Assembly: GCA_002966495.1 (NCBI GenBank)
Contig: CP016490.1
Coordinates: 1,302,001 to 1,366,000, forward strand
DNA from: Halomonas sp. GFAJ-1
GTDB lineage: Bacteria; Pseudomonadota; Gammaproteobacteria; Pseudomonadales; Halomonadaceae
Length of the DNA: 64,000 nt
Direction: 5' to 3'
Both the position numbers and the translations under genes were made by a program. The notes under the pieces were generated by a model that saw only the letters and a list, made by a program, of their open reading frames with translations, did not search any database and was not told the origin of the DNA. Shown piece after piece: positions 35,445 through 44,965 of this stretch (positions are counted from its first letter, which is position 1; each line of letters opens with the position of its first letter).

Positions 35445-36744
35445 TAGCGTGTTGGGCCAAGACACCCTCTCAGCGGATAGCGTTGAGCACAGCCTTGGAC
35501 TACCGGGAACCTTTGCCCTGTGGCTGGGGGCTAATGTGGTGGTTACTACCATTCTTACCGGCATGTTTTTGGTGCCCGACCTAACTTTTCAGCATGCCAT
35601 GCTGCTGATTGTCCTGGGTTCAGCGATCGGCATTATTCCTTTGGTGTTAATCGGTGTAATGGGGCAGCAAACTGGCATGACGACCATGGTGCTGGCGAGG
35701 GGCACGTTTGGCCGCAAAGGCGCTAATTTCCCCGCCTGGGTTAATTTGCTAGCGCTCATTGCGTGGAGCTGGATTCAAGCGCTTTTAGCAGGCATGAGCC
35801 TGGATTACGCGGTTGAAAGTCTCACCGGTTACTCCAATGTGGCGCTGTTTACGGTGCTGTGTGAGTCGCTGGTCGTATTGATCGCCTTACGCGGTCATTT
35901 AGGCATCGAGAAGGTAGAGAAAATAGCGGCGGTTCTGATGGTAGGGCTGTCGGCCGTAGTGCTTTTTGCGCTGAGTCGTCACTATGATTTACCCAGCATT
36001 ACTCAGATTCCTCCTGAAGGCGTGCTAGGCGGTGGCGTGGTGTTCGACATTGTGGTGGCGACCGCTTTTTCTTGGATACCATTAGCCGCGGATTACAACC
36101 GTCACTGCCGCTCGCTGAAAGCTGCCGTTGTGGGTACGTGGGGCGGTTACGTTACTGCCACATTAATTGCGATGGGGTTGGGGGCCACGGTGTCGGCACT
36201 CTCAATTACGGTGGGTATGGAGCAAACCTATGACCCTACTGCACTGCTCAGCGGATTTGGTTTCGGCCTGCCCGCCGCCTTGGTGATTTTCTTTTCGGTA
36301 CTGACGACCAACGTCATGTGTGTCTACAGCGCAACGCTTTCATTTATGAGCGTGCGGCCTAAAGTACCGTTTTGGAAACCGGCATTAATCATTGGCGTGG
36401 TATCTGTAGTAGGCGCGCTGATCCCCGGTATTCTTGACCAGTTCCAGACCTTTCTATTAATTATTGGCAGCGTGTTTATTCCGGCCTTTTCCCTGATGAT
36501 CGTGGATTACTACCTGCTGGGTCGCCAGCGCTATACCTCGGCACAGTTAATCCAGGATGAAAATAGCCTACCCGCCTTCAACTGGCTGGCGCTCGGCAGC
36601 TACGCAGTCGGGGCGTTACTGGCTTACTACTGGAACTGGGTCGCACCGCTGGACTTTGGCGCGTCGCTGCCGGTTTTCGTGATTACGGGGGCGCTCTATT
36701 TTGTAGTTAGTAAGGTTGCTTTCGCGAAGCGGGTAGCCGTATGA
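35434..36744 (+). CDS. NCS1-type cytosine/purine permease family transporter
   Basis: A 436-residue membrane protein with twelve predicted helices. LGLPGTFALWLGANVVVTT, GQQTGMTTMVLARGTFGRKG and FSWIPLAADYNRHCRS are NCS1 (CodB/PucI-like) signatures. NCS1 proteins import nucleobases, allantoin, hydantoins and similar nitrogen compounds by cation symport. Here it is embedded in a guanidino-acid operon, overlapping the decarboxylase by 11 bases and the next gene by four, so its substrate may be related to that pathway. That link is inference. Confidence 0.85.
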   Translation: MKNNSVLGQDTLSADSVEHSLGLPGTFALWLGANVVVTTILTGMFLVPDLTFQHAMLLIVLGSAIGIIPLVLIGVMGQQTGMTTMVLARGTFGRKGANFPAWVNLLALIAWSWIQALLAGMSLDYAVESLTGYSNVALFTVLCESLVVLIALRGHLGIEKVEKIAAVLMVGLSAVVLFALSRHYDLPSITQIPPEGVLGGGVVFDIVVATAFSWIPLAADYNRHCRSLKAAVVGTWGGYVTATLIAMGLGATVSALSITVGMEQTYDPTALLSGFGFGLPAALVIFFSVLTTNVMCVYSATLSFMSVRPKVPFWKPALIIGVVSVVGALIPGILDQFQTFLLIIGSVFIPAFSLMIVDYYLLGRQRYTSAQLIQDENSLPAFNWLALGSYAVGALLAYYWNWVAPLDFGASLPVFVITGALYFVVSKVAFAKRVAV

Positions 36745-37476
36745 GCCTTCAGCGCATCAATGAACAGCAGTGGTACCGTACCGTCCCCAAGGCGGACGGT
36801 ATCACCCTGATTGACGAACCGTGGATCAAACCGTTTTATCGCTGCAATATCTGGCATGTGCAGGGCAGCAAGCGGGGCATGGTCGTGGATTTTGGGCTGG
36901 GGGCCGTGCCGCTGCGTCAACACGTGGCGCTGCTTAGCGAGCGTGATCTTTTGGCGGTAGCGAGCCATACGCACTTTGATCATATCGGCGCCGCCCACGA
37001 GTTTGGCTGCTGTCATGTACATGCCGACGAGGCAGAGATTCTTGCCTCACCCGACAACGCGCGCACCCTGGCAGAGCAGTTTCTTAGCGATGAGATGTTT
37101 GAGGCGCTACCCGCAAAGCCATACTCCCACGCGGGCTACCGCATTACGGCGCCGCAAATGGTATGCCCGCTAGAGGATGGCGAGATACTGGATTTAGGCA
37201 ATCGTCAGTGGGAGGTGATTCACACGCCGGGGCACTCCCCTGGGGGGTATCGCCTTGTGGGAAGCCGCAACCCAAACGCTGATTTCGGGCGATCTGATTT
37301 ACGATGGCCCGTTAATCGAAGACCTCTGGCACAGCGATCTTACCGACTACGCTGCCAGCATGCGCAGGCTGCGTAAGCTGCCCGTTCGCACCGTGCACGG
37401 CGGCCATTTCCCTAGCTTTAGCGGCCAGCACCTAACCCAACTTATCGATGATTGGCTTCGCCAACACGATCTTTAA
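36741..37476 (+). pseudogene. Metallo-beta-lactamase-fold hydrolase, frameshifted
   Basis: The gene would encode about 244 residues, but a run of six G (37242-37247) shifts the frame. The first frame runs from 36741, with SHTHFDHIG and HTPGHSPGG, and then reads nonsense to a stop at 37376. The correct continuation, in the next frame, has SGDLIYDGPL and VHGGHFPSFS and ends at 37476. With five G the two halves join exactly (HSPGGIALWEAA). The family is metal-dependent hydrolases of the glyoxalase II fold. Either a genuine frameshift, phase-variable slippage at the G run, or a sequencing error is possible. The start overlaps the permease stop by four bases. Confidence 0.85.
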
Positions 37477-37489
37477 AGGAGCCACGGCA

Positions 37490-38962
37490 ATGCCCATAAC
37501 CTCCCAGACCGATTACCCTTCGGTGGTTGACCACCAATTCATCAACAATCAGTGGGTGCCCTCGGCGGGCACCCGCCTGCTTGACGTGATGAACCCCTAT
37601 CGCGAAGTGCGGATTGCTCAGGTAACCGCCGGGGATGCGGCGGATGTCGACGCCGCGGTAAAAGCGGCTCAGCAGGCGCAGCCCGCTTGGCAGGCGCTGG
37701 GCGGTGCTGCACGTGCAGCGTATCTCGATGGATTCGCTGATGCGCTGGAGGCCCGCCGAGACTCAATTATCACGCTTTCAGCGACCAACAACGGTAAGCC
37801 GCTCGCAGAAGCGGAGATCGATCTCGACGACGCGATTGCCTGCTATCGTTACTACGCCGGGCAGGCCAAAGCGCTAGATGCCCGCCAGGGCGAGTTAGTC
37901 AGCGTAGACATGGAGGGCGTTGAGGCGCGCACGTATCACGACCCCGTTGGCGTCGTGGGGCTGATCGCGCCGTGGAATTTCCCGCTGGTGACCAGCGCCT
38001 GGAAGCTGGCGCCTGCGTTGGCGGCCGGCTGTACCGCGGTGCTCAAACCGTCGGAAGTGACGCCGCTCCCCGAGCGGGTGCTGGCAAAGATAGCCTTGGA
38101 AATTGGCCTGCCCGCAGGTGTGCTCAACCTGCTGAATGGCGACGGTGAGGGCATTGGTGCGCCGCTGACCAACCATCTTGGCGTGGATAAAATTTCCTTC
38201 ACGGGCAGTAACCGCGTTGGCGAAGCGGTCATGCAAGCCGCCGCCGCTCGCACCGCCAGCGTCTCTCTAGAGCTAGGTGGAAAGTCTCCGATCCTAGTGA
38301 TGGAAGATGCCGACCCAGACCAGGCCGCTGACTGGGTAATGGCGGGTATTTACTTCAATGCTGGGCAAATTTGCTCTGCGACCTCACGGTTATTGGTGCA
38401 TGAAGACGTAGCAGAAGCACTCTATACCGCCCTTGCCGAGCGGATGGATGCGCTAACGCTAGGCGACCCACTTGCTGAAGGCACCGACTTAGGGCCTTTG
38501 ACCAGCGCCAAGCAGCGTGATGCCGTGCAGCGCTATTTGGATATTGCTGAACAGGAGGGGCTTTCAGTCGTGCGCGACGGCAAACACCGCACGCTACCCG
38601 CTCAAGGCTACTTCCTCGCGCCCACGCTTTACCGTGACGTGCCGGTCGAGAGCCGTTTATGGCAGGAAGAAATTTTTGGCCCGGTGCTCTGCGGTCGCAG
38701 CGTGGCAAGCGAAGCCGAGGCTATCCAGCTTGCCAACGACAGTGCCTATGGTTTGGCGGCAACGGTAATTAGCGGTGACCCTGAGCGGGCAAAGCGTATT
38801 GGCCGCCAGCTTAAGGCAGGCAGCATTTGGTATAACAGTGAGCAGCTAGTGCTACCCGAAACCGGCTGGGGTGGCTTCAAGCGCAGCGGCATTGGTCGTG
38901 AGCTTGGCCCCTGGGGGCTAAGTGCTTACCTGGAAGTGAAGCATATCGTAGGGCCTGCATAA
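37490..38962 (+). CDS. NAD(P)-dependent aldehyde dehydrogenase, KauB-like
   Basis: A 490-residue enzyme of the betaine/aminoaldehyde dehydrogenase group. The proton-abstracting Glu261 is in LELGGKSP and the catalytic Cys295 in GQICSATSR. The Rossmann loop is FTGSNRVGEAV, and PWNFPLVTSAWKLAPALAAG is the conserved substrate-cofactor block. The ATG at 37490 follows AAAGGAG. In this operon its most likely substrate is 4-guanidinobutyraldehyde (giving the substrate of GbuA), as for KauB in Pseudomonas; aminobutyraldehyde or betaine aldehyde are alternatives. It is the last gene of the operon. Confidence 0.88.
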   Translation: MPITSQTDYPSVVDHQFINNQWVPSAGTRLLDVMNPYREVRIAQVTAGDAADVDAAVKAAQQAQPAWQALGGAARAAYLDGFADALEARRDSIITLSATNNGKPLAEAEIDLDDAIACYRYYAGQAKALDARQGELVSVDMEGVEARTYHDPVGVVGLIAPWNFPLVTSAWKLAPALAAGCTAVLKPSEVTPLPERVLAKIALEIGLPAGVLNLLNGDGEGIGAPLTNHLGVDKISFTGSNRVGEAVMQAAAARTASVSLELGGKSPILVMEDADPDQAADWVMAGIYFNAGQICSATSRLLVHEDVAEALYTALAERMDALTLGDPLAEGTDLGPLTSAKQRDAVQRYLDIAEQEGLSVVRDGKHRTLPAQGYFLAPTLYRDVPVESRLWQEEIFGPVLCGRSVASEAEAIQLANDSAYGLAATVISGDPERAKRIGRQLKAGSIWYNSEQLVLPETGWGGFKRSGIGRELGPWGLSAYLEVKHIVGPA

Positions 38963-38983
38963 GGCGAACGCGTCAAATCAGTG

Positions 38984-39055
38984 GGCTTTATCCTCCTTTA
39001 GAGGTTGAGATAAAGCCTGTTTCAATCTCTAAGACGTTGCGGGGCAACGTCTTAG
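38984..39055. terminator. Double hairpin between convergent operons
   Basis: Stem one pairs GGCTTTATC (38984-38992) with GATAAAGCC (39009-39017), with an inner CCTC/GAGG pair. Stem two pairs CTAAGACGTTGC (39029-39040) with GCAACGTCTTAG (39044-39055) around a GGG loop, then GATCTCGATTTT follows. The gap is flanked by genes that face each other (aldehyde dehydrogenase and CoA transferase), so it is probably a bidirectional transcription stop. Confidence 0.65.
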
Positions 39056-39107
39056 ATCTCGATTTTGGTGGGGCATGGGCTTGGCGGGTTCACGTTAAGC
39101 ACGCTTC

Positions 39108-40313
39108 TTAGATGATGCCCGCTTGGCGCAGTTTGGCGCGGGTTTCGTGATCAATGCCCAGCTCATCCAGCACGTCGTCGGTATGCTGACCAAGCGTTGG
39201 GCCGCCGTCGCCAATTCGCCCAGGGGTAGCGCTAAGCTTTGGCAACACGCCGGGTACTTTGAGCGTTTTGCCGTTGGGGCGGGTAAAAGTTTGAATCATC
39301 TCCCGCGCTAGGTAATGGGGGTCAACGGCAATATCTTCGGCGGTATACGGATAGCCTACTGGCACACGGGCACCGTCCAGCGCCTCTAAGATGGCCTCCC
39401 GAGGGCGCTCTTCAGTCCAGGCCTGAATAGCGGCATCAATCATCTCGGCGTGCTGGCTGCGCCCATCGTTATGGGCCAGTGCTGGGTCGCAGCCGAGATC
39501 ATCCCGGCCAATGACACTCATCAAGCGTTTGAAGATGCTATCGCCGTTACCGGCAATCAGCACGTAATCGCCGCCCTGACAGCGGTAAGCGTTGGAAGGG
39601 GTAATGCCGGGCAGGGCGCTGCCGCTGGGTTCGCGAACCTGGCCGCCGGCATCGAACTCCGGCAGCAGGCTCTCCATCATCGCAAACACCGATTCATACA
39701 GCGCCACGTCGATCTCTTGACCCAGGCCACTGCGGTTGCGCTCCTGGAGTGCCAGTAGGGTGCCGATGACCGCGTAGAGGGCAGAAAGGGAATCGCCAAT
39801 GCTTACGCCCACGCGTACCGAAGGCTCCCCCGGTTGGCCTGTGAGGTAACGCAGCCCTCCCATGGCTTCGCCAATGACACCAAAGCCGGGCTTGTCGCGG
39901 TACGGTCCTGTCTGCCCGTAGCCGGATATATGCGCCATGATCAGCCGGGGGTTGAGTTTTGAGAGCGCTTCATAACCCAGTCCCCAGTTCTCAAGCGTGC
40001 CGGGGCGGAAATTTTCAACTACCACATCGGCCTCGGTGGCAAGCTGGCGTACCAGACGTTGGCCCTCTTCACTGCGTAAATCCAGGGCCACCGAGCGCTT
40101 GTTGCGGGTCTGGACGTGCCACCACAGCGAGGTGCCGTCTTCAATTATTCGCCACTTGCGAAGTGGGTCGCCGGTACCGGGCGGCTCAATCTTAATCACA
40201 TCGGCACCGAATTCACCCAGCAGTTTGGTGGCGAAAGGCCCGGCAATCAGTTGGCCGAGCTCAAGCACTTTTAAGCCCTGTAGCGGAAGCTGGCGCGCTT
40301 CGGAAACATTCAT
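39108..40313 (-). CDS. Class III (CaiB/BaiF) CoA transferase
   Basis: A 401-residue CoA transferase. VLELGQLIAGPFATKLLGEF, GADVIKIEPPGTGDP, RNKRSVALDLRSEEG and NFRPGTLENWGLGYE are the family blocks. The catalytic Asp is Asp174 in SIGDSLSALYA. Family members move CoA between acids such as formate, oxalate, carnitine or succinate; the substrate here is not clear. The ATG at 40313 has GAGAGG upstream; the frame extends to a TTG at 40370, which I reject. It stands alone on the minus strand, converging with the guanidino-acid operon. Confidence 0.88.
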   Translation of the reverse strand: MNVSEARQLPLQGLKVLELGQLIAGPFATKLLGEFGADVIKIEPPGTGDPLRKWRIIEDGTSLWWHVQTRNKRSVALDLRSEEGQRLVRQLATEADVVVENFRPGTLENWGLGYEALSKLNPRLIMAHISGYGQTGPYRDKPGFGVIGEAMGGLRYLTGQPGEPSVRVGVSIGDSLSALYAVIGTLLALQERNRSGLGQEIDVALYESVFAMMESLLPEFDAGGQVREPSGSALPGITPSNAYRCQGGDYVLIAGNGDSIFKRLMSVIGRDDLGCDPALAHNDGRSQHAEMIDAAIQAWTEERPREAILEALDGARVPVGYPYTAEDIAVDPHYLAREMIQTFTRPNGKTLKVPGVLPKLSATPGRIGDGGPTLGQHTDDVLDELGIDHETRAKLRQAGII

Positions 40314-40458
40314 GAAGGCCTCTCTCTGTGCGACTAATGATGATGCTGAAACGGGTGGCTTGGCTGCCAAAACGATGGGGTATTGAGAAGAGAGAAATAG
40401 GTTTACTTCGCCCCATCATATAATCTGAGCCAGGGGCGAAGCATATTACGGGTGGAGA

Positions 40459-41412
40459 TTACCCATCAGCATTAATGCGCTCAATAATGCCAGTGAGTGC
40501 ACTTTCAGCTTGGTCGTTATCTATTTGGCAGGTTCCCGCATTTAAGTGCCCGCCGCCGCCGTAGCTAAGGCATAGCTCACCAATATTCGTGTGGCTTGAG
40601 CGGTTGAGTATCGATTTACCAATCGCCAGCACGGTGTTCTGCTGCTTAAGCCCCCACATAACATGAATAGAGACATTGCACTCGGGGTATAGGGCATAAA
40701 TTACAAAGCGATTGGTGGCGTAAATCGTCTCTTCGTTACGCAGGTCTAGCACCACTAAATTGCCATGTACGGTGGCGCAGCGCTGAATCTGTTCTTTCGC
40801 TAATTGTTCGTGCTCACGGTAGAGCGCTGTGCGTTCTTGAACATCATCAAGGGCGAGAATCTCGTCGATGGTATGTTCACGGCAGTAGTCAATCAGCTTC
40901 ATCATCAATTGATAGTTGGAAATGCGGAAGTCGCGGAAGCGACCCAGGCCCGTGCGCGCATCCATGATGAAATTAAGCAGTACCCAGCTCTGAGGGTTTA
41001 AAATTTCCTCTTTGTTAAACTGAGCTGAGTCGCCTTTATCAACGGCTTCCATCATATCGTCCCATCGGGCGGGAAAGGCGTCATGGCCGCCGTAATACTC
41101 CCAGACCACACGAGCAGCGGATGGCGCATCGGCGTTAATGATGTGGTTGTCTGCCCGCTCCACATTACGCACGGTCTCGCTTAAATGGTGGTCGAAGGCC
41201 AAGTGGCAGCCGGGTACATAGGGCAGGTTGGTTGTGATGTCGTTGGCATCGATATCAATCTTGCCATCCTGCATATCTTTTGGATGCACGAAGGTGATTT
41301 CATCAATAAGGCGTAGGTGCTTGAGCAGTGCACCGCATACCAACCCATCAAAATCGCTGCGGGTAACTAAACGAAACGTGGAGGCTTGTTGCGTAGGCAT
41401 GGTTTTTCTCAT
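40459..41412 (-). CDS. DHH-family phosphoesterase
   Basis: A 317-residue protein. RSDFDGLVCGALL is the first DHH motif and FDHHLSE is the metal-binding FDHH. The C-terminal DHHA1 domain shows LSYGGGGHLNAGTCQ. This is an exopolyphosphatase-like or oligonucleotide phosphodiesterase-like protein; the exact substrate cannot be told. ATGs at 41412 and 41400 both lack a good ribosome site; the longer frame begins with TTG at 41430. The gene stands alone. Confidence 0.8.
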   Translation of the reverse strand: MRKTMPTQQASTFRLVTRSDFDGLVCGALLKHLRLIDEITFVHPKDMQDGKIDIDANDITTNLPYVPGCHLAFDHHLSETVRNVERADNHIINADAPSAARVVWEYYGGHDAFPARWDDMMEAVDKGDSAQFNKEEILNPQSWVLLNFIMDARTGLGRFRDFRISNYQLMMKLIDYCREHTIDEILALDDVQERTALYREHEQLAKEQIQRCATVHGNLVVLDLRNEETIYATNRFVIYALYPECNVSIHVMWGLKQQNTVLAIGKSILNRSSHTNIGELCLSYGGGGHLNAGTCQIDNDQAESALTGIIERINADG

Positions 41413-41749
41413 GACGATGAAGGTCAACAAAAGATACCAGTAGTCACTAAGGGTTAAAACAAACCATCCAGGCTTATCGTCGCTTGCTCCAACGGTTTAG
41501 CCAACGTACAGCGGAGTATCTTGGCATGGGCACCTAGGCCCCATGTGTCATTAGTAAACAATTAAAAGCGCCTTAAACATTAACTAGGCGCAGAGTTGGC
41601 ACAGTGTTTTTGTTTTTAAACTATTGATTTTTATAATTTATATTTTTTATTGGCACTTTTGGGTATGGCCTGTGCAATGACTTGGGTAAGAGCGAAATGT
41701 CAGGAAGGCATGACGCTTTTACCAAGAAGCCATATGAGGAGGCATGATG
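41413..41749. other. 337-bp divergent intergenic region
   Basis: No gene is seen here. It holds two small hairpins: CATGGG/CCCATG (41524-41544) and GCGCCT/AGGCGC (41568-41591). An AT-rich stretch follows at 41605-41650, then the promoter-like element listed separately. It must contain promoters for both the DHH phosphoesterase gene and the acidic protein gene. Confidence 0.6.
41660..41676 (+). promoter_or_regulatory. Sigma-54-like element before acidic protein gene
   Basis: GGGTATGGCCTGTGCA has GG (41662-41663) and GC (41674-41675) with ten bases between. Fifteen of 17 positions in GYATGGYCTGTGCAATG are shared with the gbuA promoter. The -24 T is G. An overlapping sigma-70 reading, TTGGCA (41650) with a 17-bp gap to TGCAAT, is also possible. 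Confidence 0.4.
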
Positions 41750-42031
41750 ATGAAGAAGGATTCTTTAAAGAAACTCGGCATCCTAGGTGTATCTTTCGGC
41801 CTGATGGCCAGCCCATTAGCTTTCGCTGGAATGGAAGGCAATGACGAGTACGAGCCGACTCCGCAAGAAGAGACCATGCAGGACGATCAAGGCTCTTTCA
41901 ACTCTTACGACACTGAGCATGAGCACGACGCGACTACTGAGTTTGAAGAGGAAGAGCAAGAATTTACGTATGAAGAGGACGATGAGCAGGATCAGTGGGA
42001 AACTGAGGAAGAAGATGATACCGCTTGGTAA
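41750..42031 (+). CDS. Secreted, extremely acidic small protein
   Basis: A 93-residue protein of no family I recognise. Residues 1-26 are a clear signal peptide (KKDSLKKLGILGVSFGLMA, cleavage after PLAFA). The mature 67 residues have 30 Asp/Glu (20 Glu, 10 Asp) and no Lys or Arg, with aromatic residues spread at intervals and a C-terminal TAW. It should be disordered at low salt. Three ATGs occur in a row (41744, 41747, 41750); AGGAGG at 41737-41742 sits best for the third. Acidic periplasmic proteins suit a halophile; cation binding or buffering is a guess. A strong terminator follows. Confidence 0.8.
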   Translation: MKKDSLKKLGILGVSFGLMASPLAFAGMEGNDEYEPTPQEETMQDDQGSFNSYDTEHEHDATTEFEEEEQEFTYEEDDEQDQWETEEEDDTAW

Positions 42032-42081
42032 TCTCTAACCTGCTAAAGGATTAATCGCTTCAACGTCTCATGGATGAGATA

Positions 42082-42113
42082 AAAAATGCCCCGCCAGCTG
42101 CGGGGCATTTTTG
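42082..42113. terminator. Rho-independent terminator after acidic protein gene
   Basis: AAAAATGCCCCGC and GCGGGGCATTTTT form a 13-bp stem around CAGCT, with T-runs on both strands, so it can work in both directions. It lies about 50 bp after the acidic protein stop. Confidence 0.92.
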
Positions 42114-42310
42114 GTGCGCGCGTTACCTACCCTCTGTGTGCTGTAAATATTATCGATAGCAGGTTTTAAAGCTCATCCCATTTTCCATCCAGGCATAGCG
42201 ATAGCAGATATCGCTAATTAACCCATATTACGGGTATAGTCCTCCTCCTTATTTATTAGCTGCGGTTAGCGCAGTGTTTTATAGGTCGTACAGAAAAAGA
42301 GAAGAGAGCC

Positions 42311-43480
42311 ATGGAGCAGGAACAAACACCGCGCTGGTGGGCGGTGGTCGCCGTGATGACCGGTATTTTTCTATTGGTGACTGCAGAACAACTGCCGATT
42401 GGTTTGCTTTCTCAAGTCTCTTATTCAATGGGGGTTACGCCGGGCATGGCGGGGTTGATGGTGACGGTGCCTGGCGTGGTTGCTGCGTTTTCAGCGCCTT
42501 TACTACCCGTCGCTGTAGGGCGCTTAGATCGACGCATCATGCTCACGGTACTCATGGTTGTCATGGTGGTGGGGAGTTTACTCTCGGCGTTTGCGAGCAG
42601 TTTTGGTCAGCTGTTGGCCGCCCGTGTGCTGGTGGGACTAAGCATTGGTGGCTTTTGGGCCGTTGCAGGCGGTATCGCACCACGCTTAGTGCCTGAAGCT
42701 CAGGTGCCTAAAGCGATGACAATGATTTTTGGTGGCGTTGCGGCGGCATCGGTGCTCGGCGTGCCATTAGGCACGCTGCTGGGGGACTACAGCAACTGGC
42801 GTGTGGCCTTTGGAGCGTTAGGGGGCTTTAGTTTATTAACGGCTATTGCGCTATGGTGCTGGCTGCCGCCACTACCACCGCGCGAGCCGGTGCGCCTGCG
42901 GGTGCTTGCTCAGCAGTTTAGCAATCGCGGCGTGCGCGTGGCGGTCTTAACCACGGGTTTTGTGGTGGTTGGGCACTTCGCGGCTTACACTTTTATCAGC
43001 CCGATTCTGCAAGAAATCAGTGGGATTTCTCAACGCCATGTGGGCAGCCTACTGCTGCTTTATGGAGCAGCGGGCATCATGGGTAATATAGCGGCGGGTA
43101 TGTTTGCTGGGCGTCACCCTTATCGCGCCGTGCTGGTTATTCCTAGCCTGTTGCTAATTGTCGTAGCCGCTTTTCCACTGTTAGGCGGGCAGCCGAGCAG
43201 CGGTGTGATGCTATTGATGGTGTGGGGAGCGGTATTTGGCAGCGTCTCGGTCAGTATTCAGACGTGGATTATACGTACAGCGCCAAACACCGAGGCGGCC
43301 ACTGCGCTAATGGCGTTTACGTTTAATATGTCGATTGGCCTGGGGGCCATGTTGGGTGGGCAAGTGATGGATAGCACTAGCTTACCCATTGCCATGTGGA
43401 TAGCGTCTGGCTTGTTCTTAGTCGGCGCATTACTGGTGCTGAGGACACCCAGCACGGTGGTAGGCGTAAAAGCTCGCTGA
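42311..43480 (+). CDS. MFS transporter (DHA1-type exporter)
   Basis: A 389-residue membrane protein with twelve predicted helices. The loop 2-3 motif reads GRLDRRIMLTVLM, the usual G-R-x-D-R-R of drug-type MFS exporters, and FASSFGQLLAARVLVGLSIG holds motif B. It is closest in feel to the NepI/YdhP/AraJ group, which exports nucleosides, sugars or drugs. The substrate is unknown. An AGAGAG sequence precedes the ATG. It is a single-gene unit flanked by terminators. Confidence 0.85.
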   Translation: MEQEQTPRWWAVVAVMTGIFLLVTAEQLPIGLLSQVSYSMGVTPGMAGLMVTVPGVVAAFSAPLLPVAVGRLDRRIMLTVLMVVMVVGSLLSAFASSFGQLLAARVLVGLSIGGFWAVAGGIAPRLVPEAQVPKAMTMIFGGVAAASVLGVPLGTLLGDYSNWRVAFGALGGFSLLTAIALWCWLPPLPPREPVRLRVLAQQFSNRGVRVAVLTTGFVVVGHFAAYTFISPILQEISGISQRHVGSLLLLYGAAGIMGNIAAGMFAGRHPYRAVLVIPSLLLIVVAAFPLLGGQPSSGVMLLMVWGAVFGSVSVSIQTWIIRTAPNTEAATALMAFTFNMSIGLGAMLGGQVMDSTSLPIAMWIASGLFLVGALLVLRTPSTVVGVKAR

Positions 43481-43513
43481 AATGGCCGTGCTGTTTTACA
43501 CGAATAAACATTA

Positions 43514-43550
43514 AAAAAGCCCTGGTCGTTTGAAATGACGAGGGCTTTTT
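43514..43550. terminator. Terminator between MFS and thiolase genes
   Basis: AAAAAGCCCT pairs with AGGGCTTTTT around an imperfect inner stem (GTCGTT/AATGAC). It lies between two convergent genes and has A/T runs on both sides, so it is probably bidirectional. Confidence 0.85.
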
Positions 43551-43594
43551 CATAATTGCGAAGAGGGTTTAAGCCGGTAGGTGATGCCTAGGCG

Positions 43595-44773
<1,179 letters not shown>

Positions 44774-44910
44774 AAAATGACTCCTGGAGTAAATAACAGA
44801 CACTCTGAAACCAGTTGCCTGATAGGCGTACTCTGCTAGCCGTATCTCTCAGCCGTATCTTCAGCATAGGGGAAGGTTGTGCGTTGCGGCAATACGCAAT
44901 TTTGGGTAAA

Positions 44911-44937
44911 TAAAAACGGGCCGATCAACGGCCCGTT
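44911..44937 (-). terminator. Terminator after panD
   Basis: AACGGGCCG and CGGCCCGTT form a perfect 9-bp stem with a 5-base loop; on the minus strand the stem is followed by TTTATTT. It ends the pan operon. Confidence 0.85.
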
Positions 44938-44965
44938 AATAAGTGCGCTTACTCAGTGATTCTGT

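Noticed and set aside
37255..37476. Independent 73-residue gene after the metallo-hydrolase
   Set aside because: It carries the C-terminal metal motifs of the same protein and joins the upstream frame exactly when one G is removed, so it is half of a frameshifted gene.
39108..40313. Suspected loss of the catalytic Asp in the CoA transferase (PGFG instead of a PGFD-like motif)
   Set aside because: The nucleophilic Asp of this family is in the later GDS motif, which is present (Asp174 in SIGDSLSALYA), so the active site looks intact.
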